Part shown: piece by piece, positions 57,568 to 64,000 of the stretch | Layout: every line of letters starts with the position of its first letter | How positions within the stretch are numbered: the stretch's first letter is position 1 | DNA from: Edaphochlamys debaryana | Taxonomy: Eukaryota > Chlorophyta > Chlorophyceae > Chlamydomonadales | Reading direction: 5' to 3' | Length of the DNA: 64,000 nt | NCBI GenBank assembly: GCA_016858145.1 | Contig: JAEHOE010000007.1 | Coordinates: 1,364,001-1,428,000, forward strand | Notes under the pieces: generated by a model | The model's database searches: none | What the model was told of the DNA's origin: nothing | The model's input: only the letters and a program-made list of their open reading frames with translations | Translations under genes and position numbers: made by a program

Positions 57568-58486
57568 CAGCGCACGGCTCCCCGGGTGGAGAGGCCGGCG
57601 CGGCGGGGGTGGCGTGTTGACAGACAGTAGACGGAGAAGAGAGCAGTGTTAGCGAGATACGCAGGCGACGCAGGCCGCGGCTCGTCATAAGGACCCGAGG
57701 CAGGACAAGGTCGGTCGGGGCATTCCTTGGTAGCGCGATTGCGTGTTTTGTCATTTGCGCAGGGCTGCGGGCCCGGGTCTGGGGCAGGACTTGGGCGGCT
57801 GGGCCTAGATAGTGTCATAGCCGCTTGCAGGGCAGCCCGTGTGCAGAGTGGCGAGAGGCAACAAGCGCAAGCTCGTGCCGAGTCCTGCGTCTAAAGTGTG
57901 TCCATGAGGCATTGGGGGCAGGCGTGGGCGTGTACGGTATTAGTCAGTCTTTCTTACAACCCGCGAATGCGTAGCGCATTCAAGGTCAACGTGTTTCTCT
58001 GCGGGCTGCGGGCATTGCTCACCCGAGCCCAAGGCAGCGCTCCCCGCTGACGGGTCAGGGTCGGAGGGCACCGAGTGCCGGTGTCTGAAACAAGACGAGA
58101 GTGAACGTGTGCTGCGGGGTGTCGGGATGTGAGCGCGACAGGGACTGCAGCCGTTGCGGCAGCAGTCGCAGGAAGGGCCCCTTCTCCATCTGCCGGTGCC
58201 GCGGATGTGGGGACGAGGAGCTGGAGGAGCAAAGACGAGCACATGGAAAGACAAGACGAGACGGCTGTGTGCGGGTGTGTGGCCTGGATAGGGCCTTGAG
58301 TGCATTGATGACGTGTGATGGAGCCGTTGAACTGCTGATGTGCGGCGGTGCGGTGCGCGGGGGGGAGGGAGCTGTCATGAGGCTGGGTGGAGGCTAGGGG
58401 CTGCCCAGTGAAGCGGCATTCCTGCAACGGTACACTCAACCGCTTGCGATGTGCACTGCCGGACACGGGGGCCCGCGCTACGCCCA

Positions 58487-58491
58487 TGTAA
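58487..58491 (+). terminator. Polyadenylation signal TGTAA for the UBA protein gene
   Basis: TGTAA in CCCATGTAAGCCAGG, about 920 bases past the stop. It is the first plus-strand TGTAA noticed downstream of this gene. Confidence 0.5.
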
Positions 58492-58748
58492 GCCAGGAGG
58501 ATGAGCAATCCAGTCCGTGCAATCCGGTCGTGCTGGCATGGTGCGGGAGTTGGGGGAGGCGCCTCGAGCCGCTCGCCTCGCTCGAGTCTAAGACCCATGC
58601 GCCTTCACGAGAGCGCCCGCTTTCACTCAAGAGCCCTCGCTTCTCCACAACCAGACACCGCCTCCACAACCAGGCACACACACCGCCTCCTTGGCCCGTA
58701 TGGCCGCTCCAGTGTTGCGATCTTCCGTGGCGAAGTTTTCTGAAATCC

Positions 58749-59160
58749 CAGAACTTTCCTGGCCGGCTGGGCAAGAATGTTACGTGGCGGACAGAACTTT
58801 CTCGCCGCTAGGGGTCAAAATGTTACGGCCAGAACACTTTCCTGCGGACCCCCAGAGGGTTTCGATGCGGCGGAGGTGGGGCCCTGGTCACACCTGCCCC
58901 TCCCGGCCCCCCCTGCGCCCCGTCACCTCAGCGCTGCCCACCCCTGGCAGTCCCTCGCTTGGACTCCTTACACCCCGCATGCCACACTGCCAAGTCACGG
59001 GCCCTGGGCCAGAACATTGGGGCCTTGCGGAGGCAAAATGTTCCTTGGCGGGCAGAACTTTTGCGTCATTTGGGGCGGAAATGTTATATTCTGCCAGAAC
59101 TTTTTGGCCATAACGGCCGGAAATGTTCCAGCGTCCGTAACATTTCCGTAACTTTGTAAC
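58749..59160. repeat. Degenerate repeat: CAGAACTTT ... AAATGTTAC units
   Basis: About five units of 38-45 bp start CAGAACTTT (or CAGAACATT), pass through a GGC/CGG core and end AAATGTTAC or AAATGTTCC. Units start near 58749, 58792, 59009, 59053 and 59094, with a partial one near 58828. The cluster is split by about 170 bp of unrelated sequence. The end near 59130-59155 contains an inverted pair, GGAAATGTT and AACATTTCC. Its AT-rich, regular pattern differs from the surrounding DNA. Confidence 0.75.
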
Positions 59161-60022
59161 TATGACAGCAACACTGGGCCGCTCCCGTGCGCGTGAGCGC
59201 CCCGTGGGCGGCTCTCAATACAAATTGCAGCCATAAGTGGCCTGTGCCAGGGAATCTCGTCTCTCAGCCAGCAGTCCCAGGACATACGCCTGATTCGCGT
59301 GGCCTCCAACCGCATATCTACCTAGCGACGGATGCATAGCGCCACCCCTGGTCACTCTACAGCCCTAGACGCGTACCAAGCCCTGCTTCGTCCTACCTCG
59401 ATGCGCCTGATCACGTGCGCAATGCGGTGCTACGCCGATCCACGCCTACGTCTAGCCTACCTCAGGTGTTCTCGGGCTGGACCCCCGACGTCAGGCTCTG
59501 CTCTGTGGCTTTCACTTCCTAGCATTCAGCTTCGGGTACCCGACCTCCTTTCTTTGCGCTATCTATGACCATGCCGCCAGCAATACATCCATTCGCCTAC
59601 ATACTAAGCACTCTGCATGCACTCATCAAGGCGCTCAGTGACCCCCTCGCTTCTGCAGCGAAGCGGCTTTGAACAGTTGATGAATCGGGTGACGCGGCGC
59701 AGCCGTCTCTCACGGCACGCGCGTACTCCACCCGCCAACATTGGGCTTAAATCCAGATCATCATTGACCACGTAAGCAGCACAGCAGATTGCCCCAGTGC
59801 TACTGACGCAGCCCTGTGTCGAGCTTGGGGTGACGAGCTTCGACCGCTGTCGCCACACCGAGCCTCCATCACACCGTGCAGGGCACTCCGGGCCTCCCTT
59901 GCACGCACCGTAGCGCGCTTATCGGTGCCTTCCCGTCATCCTGCTCTCCTCCTCGCCGCCGGCAAGGACCCGCGCTAGCGGTCTGCACACCTCCTCCTTA
60001 GCGCGCCTCCTATGAACGCGCC

Positions 60023-61146
60023 TTATGGTTTCCGTGTTGAGATCAGCTGCTGCGTGCTGTAGATCGTCTGGTTGTGGGTGTTGGCGATGCCGTACTGGTA
60101 CCCGTGCCCCGTCTTGTGCGCGGGGGGCCCATACGCATTGCCCACGCGGCGTTCAGGCGTGGGCGGCAGCCAGCCTGCAACGGGGGCACATGACAAGGAA
60201 GGGACATCAGTACTGGCTACGGCTTTCATACGCGACCCTCCAACCGCTAGTCAGGGTCTCGCCAGTCGACTCAGGGCCCAGGGTTGGCCACGGTCAAGGC
60301 CGGACAGTCCCACACAAGCTGCATCCCCTGGCTGAGGGCCCAACTGGCGGCTTGACAAGATTCCATGACCGCACGCATCAGTGAAAGGTACGTACCGTAG
60401 TGGTGATGGTGTGCGTATTGTGGGTACGTGGGATTGGTCAGCGGCTGCCGCACGTGCACATCGGTGGAGCGGGGCGTTGAGGTGCGGAACCTGTAGCCGG
60501 TGAAGGGTGGGGTCGTGGCAAGCAGGTCAGCTCCAAGGGGATGAAGCGGGAGCAGGTTCCACGCCGCTGGTTAACCCGGGCAACAGCTCACGCACCCGTC
60601 CGGCGTGGGCGGGGGCCTCTGGAGCTCGCGAAGCTGTGCCAACGTTCGGTCAGGGTCAGGTTGCCGGCGTGTTCCCCCCGCGGTCCTGTGGGGAAACGGG
60701 GGCGAGGGCAGACACGGTTTCGGCGCCGACTCATCGAGTAGTTGCAAAGGGCCACCCACCAGCGCCGCGTGCGGTTGTACCAAAACGCGGCAAGCCCACC
60801 TGTTTTCCCGCTCTATCGTCTCCTTAATGCTGTCCGGGTTGTATTGGGAGAAGATGCCTCGCCCTGAGAGGGAAGCGGAGCAGTCGGGGGGGCCGGCGCG
60901 GGTTTCGGGTTTTGGCGTCTGGACAGCGTTCGCGGACCTCATCTCAGAAGTGCATGTAGCCGTGATGTGTCAGAACGCCTCCAACGGAGCCCAGGCCTAT
61001 GGCCCCGAGCTGCGGGCCGCATGCCTGAATGGCACCCCCCCACCCTTCGAGTAGCTGTATGTTGCAGCTGTAGCAGCGCGCGCCACTTCTACAGCAGGCC
61101 ACACACCTGTGGTCGTGTGGCTGTCAAGCCACCACTTGTTAGACAT
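60023..61146 (-). CDS. Uncharacterised 124-aa Tyr/His-rich protein, 5 short exons
   Basis: This gene is hidden because every exon is short. Exons (minus): 61107-61146, 61044-61067, 60800-60863, 60396-60490, 60023-60174. Each junction has consensus GT and AG, and all phases join into one frame of 125 codons ending in TAA. The protein begins MSNKWWLDSHTTTAATYSYS and continues KGRGIFSQYNPDSIKETIER, ENRFRTSTPRSTDVHVRQPL and TNPTYPQYAHHHHYGWLPPT. It ends with RVGNAYGPPAHKTGHGYQYG and IANTHNQTIYSTQQLISTRK-P. It has no signal peptide or membrane segment; it is basic and rich in Tyr, His, Thr and Pro turns, like small axonemal or microtubule-lumen proteins, though no family is recognised. The 24-base exon 2 is the least certain part, supported only by splice sites and phase. 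The start ATG lies 602 bases from the divergent CCDC97 gene. Confidence 0.7.
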
Positions 61147-61748
61147 TCTGCCTGTCGATGCGCAGCCTGGTGTATGGCTATGAGGAGTGCGCTCAGAGGC
61201 AGGAACTACTGTGCGAATGCTGCATAAGTCGCGCGGTAGTTGGCAGGTCTCGCGCCTGGAGGTCCAGCAGAATGCCGCCTGGAATGCCGCAGCGCAAAGA
61301 GGCGTGTCTCTACGGCAGGGCGATGTGACGTCTAGATGTAATGTGCAAGTGCGTTTTGTGCGTTTGAACAGTGAGCGTGTGCACTGCGTCGCTGGTCGGG
61401 CGTCGCTTGGCCCGCGATCGGGCCCGAGGGCTTTGGGAGCGATCCTGCGATCCTTCATCCCCTTGCAACGCCTTAGTAGCAGCCGCCGCAAACCACAGAC
61501 ATTCGTATGGTCACTGCAGCAGCGAAGGCAAACGTTTGCCGTTCCATCGCGCGCCCATCCGTCTGCACCGCCACACGCGACGATAGCTTGAGGACACAAC
61601 TCGTAGTCGCTACGGCAGCTGAGCTTGCGGCTCCCCTCCTCTACGGCCGTGTCGGAGGCCTCCGCGCGGCGGAGGCGTGCCGACACTCTACGCTGCCGGT
61701 CCTCCCCTTCCTCGCCCCCTCCAAACCTTTCCTTGAGCGCACGCCCCG
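61147..61748. promoter_or_regulatory. Divergent promoter region 124-aa gene / CCDC97 homologue
   Basis: 602 bases between the start codons. No supported frame and no named element; the base composition is more balanced than in the coding parts. Confidence 0.5.
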
Positions 61749-64000
61749 ATGGTGCAGCCCTCTGACCCCACGGCCGCAGCCACGAACTCGGGCAGCGAGG
61801 GGGGCGGAGGCGGAGCCGCAACGGCCTCCACCACCACCTCCTACTCGGCCTCCTCCCTCGGCCGTTTGGCCTACGGCGCGGCCATGGCCATAACGGAACG
61901 TCTGTCGGACCTCCCCGACCTCTCCCTCCCTTCAAGTCTCTACAAGGACGGCCGCGAGTCCCCCCAGCCCGCGGCTGTGTTAGCCTACCTGCAGGCCCTC
62001 CTGGCAAAGGACCCGGCCGCCTTCCTGGCAAGGTAGGCGTGGACTGACTTCGTTCGGTGCAGGCGGGGTCGTCAGCGTGGGCCGGGCTCTACTCTGTCCG
62101 CCTAGTCTTGTGCCGGTAAAATAAAATGGGGGCGCCGGGGCCCGACGCTGGCGAAGATAGCTGCGTGGCCTATCGTAGGCACTGGTGGAGACGCGGCAAG
62201 GACAGGAACCGGGGAAGGGGCGGCGTCTCACCCATCTAAAGCCGCCCCTGTGTACGGCAATGGTGTGCCGTACACGTACACGCGACGCAGGTACGGCGGC
62301 GTGCTGCAGACGCAGGAGCTCAACCACTTTGAGGCGCTGCGCTCCGCGGACTGGGAGGTGGCGCACTGGCTGTCGCACTACGGCACTCAGCGCATGCAGG
62401 CGGATCCCGCGGCCGACCCCAGGTGGGGTTGCTGCCTGGGACAATGATTGATAGGTCCTGCGTGGGCCCGTGCGGTGGAGGCTTGAGTGCTCCATGGAAA
62501 GGAAGCCAGCTTACAATGGGCAGAGGTGACCCCAGGTGGGGATCGAGACGGGGGCGAGCGCCGCGGCACTCCGTGTGGGCTCCGGGTTCCGCCTTACGGA
62601 GCAGGAGGTTGAGGTGGAGACTTGATTGCTAACAGGTGGAAGGCTGGGTGTGGGTCGACAGGATCCCACCCGCTGCACTCAGCACACGGACGGGCGCAAG
62701 AGAGCAGAGGCGTGCTGCGATCTGGGGCTTGCCTAGACCCAGCACGGCTGCAAGAAGCCACGTCCACTCCCCCGCGCCCGCGCCCCCGCCCCCGCCCGCT
62801 TTTGTGCCCCTGCAGGCGCCTGCCCGCCCGCACCAAGAACCGGCGCCTGGCGGCCATGCGGCGCCTGGCCACCGAGGGGGAGTACTTCAGCGAGGAGTCC
62901 ATGCGCCAGCGGGCGCCCCTGCTCTACCACCAGGCCATCGGCCGGTACGCGCCCAGGCAGCCGCACGGCGGCGGCGGGGATGAGGGGGCTGGCGGTGACG
63001 GAGCGGAGGGGGAGCAGGAGCAGGGCGAGGGCGCAGCAGGCGCCTGCGGCAAGCCAGGTGCGCGGCCGAGCTGTGCCGGGAGCTGGGCGCAGTATGACAG
63101 TGGGAGAGGGCTGTGATGGGATCCATAAAGCGCAGATTATGCATTGCTGATACTCTGTGTGTCGTGAGGTCCGCGACTCCCGTTCTCAATTGAGGCCTGG
63201 GCGCCTGGCTCCCGCAGGCACCAGCGGCGGCTGGGGCGGCAACTGCCTGGCGGCAGCGCTGCAGCAGGCCATGCGGGCCCAGGACGGGACGGCGGCGGCG
63301 GCGGAGACGCGCGCCGGCACGGGGGCTGCAGGCGACGCGGGGGCGGGGCCGTCGGGGCCAAGCCATCGGGCTGCAGGGCCCGGACCGAGCTCTGGCGCTC
63401 CGAAGGGACCCAGCGGCGCTGGCGGGAGCGAGGCAGAAATGGCGGATGCACGAGCGGGGCCGGGGCCGGGATCAGGCCCGGGGCCGGGGCCGAGCAGTGG
63501 AGCCGCGGGCGCGGCGGCAGCCGGCGGGGGGCGGCGAGGGCCGTGGCCGGCAGGGCCTGGCGGGGCCGGGGGTGGAGGCGGGGCCGGGGCGGGCGAGATG
63601 CGGTTCAGCGAGTTCCTGCTTCGGCAGAACGATGAGGCGCTGATCGAGCAGCGGCGCATGGAGGAGCAGCGGGCGGAGGACGAGCAGGTGGGGTTGGTGG
63701 GGTGGGTGGGGCGGGGGCGGCGGGGCGGGGTGGGGGCGGGTGTGCAAACAGGACTGAGGGCAGGCTGGGGAGGGAGCGCAGTGTACTGGCCGCGGGTTGA
63801 AGCGGCACGTGCCATGCTATTACTGTTCGCAGTTTTGGGACTTGGGGGTCGTGTTCATAGTATCTGTCGCCGCTCATGATGCGCGCCGCACCCCCTTGCA
63901 CCCCCTTGCTTGCAGCTGTCGGAACACGACAGTGACGACGAGGACGGAACTGAGGAGGAGCGCAAAGGCACGGAAAGCCAGGACGAGGGTGCCGGCGCCG
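61749..64000 (+). CDS. CCDC97 (DUF2052) family protein, 5 exons seen, 3' end outside window
   Basis: CCDC97 homologues are small conserved nuclear proteins reported with spliceosome/SF3B components. Exons: 61749-62032, 62291-62422, 62816-63057, 63218-63687, and 63916 to beyond the window; phases agree. The start MVQPSDPTAAATNSGSEGGG is the first ATG of the frame. Conserved family blocks: PAAVLAYLQALLAKDPAAFL, ARYGGVLQTQELNHFEALRS, DWEVAHWLSHY, TKNRRLAAMRRLATEGEYFS, then EESMRQRAPLLYHQAIGRY: a 'GEYFS-x2-x-MR-x-R-x-PLLY' core typical of the family. Long Gly/Ala/Pro-rich inserts follow, then FSEFLLRQNDEALIEQRRME (helical, coiled-coil-like) and an acidic stretch HDSDDEDGTEEERKG. Animal proteins are about 340 aa; this one already exceeds 400, mainly through low-complexity insertions. 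Confidence 0.86.

Larger units (their letters stand above)
57568..60022. other. 2.45-kb intergenic region with repeat array
   Basis: This is the longest gene-free stretch. The first ~920 bases are probably the UBA-protein 3' UTR, ending at TGTAA 58487-58491. A degenerate repeat array occupies 58749-59160. The rest, to 60022, is probably the 3' UTR of the minus-strand 124-aa gene plus spacer. No minus-strand TGTAA was noticed for that gene. Open frames here lack start context and splice partners. Confidence 0.55.

Noticed and set aside
58101..58397. Cys-rich 98-codon plus-strand frame (reads CCGVSGC, CSRCGSS, CRCRGCG)
   Set aside because: It has no ATG at its start, lies in the probable 3' UTR of the UBA gene, and the cysteines do not fit a finger pattern.
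60507..61054. Plus-strand open frames opposite the 124-aa gene
   Set aside because: They have weak or non-ATG starts and no splice partners, whereas the minus strand gives five consistent exons.

Overview
This window is nuclear DNA of a green alga, most likely a volvocine or other chlamydomonadalean species. The sequence is very GC-rich and gene-dense. Nearly every gene is cut into many short exons by GT-AG introns. Several genes end near the chlamydomonad polyadenylation signal TGTAA. The gene set fits a photosynthetic, ciliate-related alga: chloroplast phosphoglycolate phosphatase, an algal/plant-type alternative oxidase, a thylakoid-lumen-targeted protein, and a protein with short proline/glycine repeats that may be ciliary. 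Exon joins were worked out by hand from splice consensus, reading-phase continuity and family conservation, so single boundaries may be off.

Layout: 49-767 (+) last exon of an unidentified, possibly glycosyltransferase-like gene; 1637-6164 (-) phosphoglycolate phosphatase PGP1; 6496-15914 (+) a 2,256-aa RPAP1/MINIYO homologue; 16825-22088 (+) MO25/CAB39; 22929-27857 (+) a Ser/Thr kinase with a very long low-complexity tail; 28861-29253 (+) a 130-aa orphan; 29940-33799 (-) a MUL1/SP1-type membrane RING E3 ligase; 34070-38094 (+) an F-box/Sel1-repeat protein; 39084-42705 (-) a possible cilium-associated protein; 43240-46333 (+) a TrmH/SpoU RNA 2'-O-methyltransferase; 47435-49750 (-) alternative oxidase; 50788-53743 (-) an unknown protein with an apparent chloroplast plus twin-arginine lumen signal; 54164-57567 (+) a zinc-finger/double-UBA-like protein; 60023-61146 (-) a five-exon 124-aa gene invisible to long-ORF searches; 61749 to the window end (+) a CCDC97 (DUF2052) homologue, cut off.

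Five neighbouring pairs are divergent and share intergenic spacers of about 270-600 bp (PGP1/RPAP1, MUL1/F-box, ciliary-like/TrmH, lumen protein/UBA protein, 124-aa gene/CCDC97). The TrmH and AOX genes converge, and their likely 3' UTRs overlap. No operon-like functional grouping is seen; these are mainly housekeeping genes.

The most unusual features are in the introns. (1) At several exon-intron junctions a short stretch spanning exon edge plus splice site is duplicated inside the adjacent intron. (2) Two copies of a palindromic ~116-bp MITE-like element lie in introns of PGP1 and MO25, in opposite orientations. (3) A ~300-bp CCCCT array lies directly at a 5' splice site of PGP1. (4) The same PGP1 intron carries a duplicated, decayed gene fragment. 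(5) Four introns appear to start with GC rather than GT.
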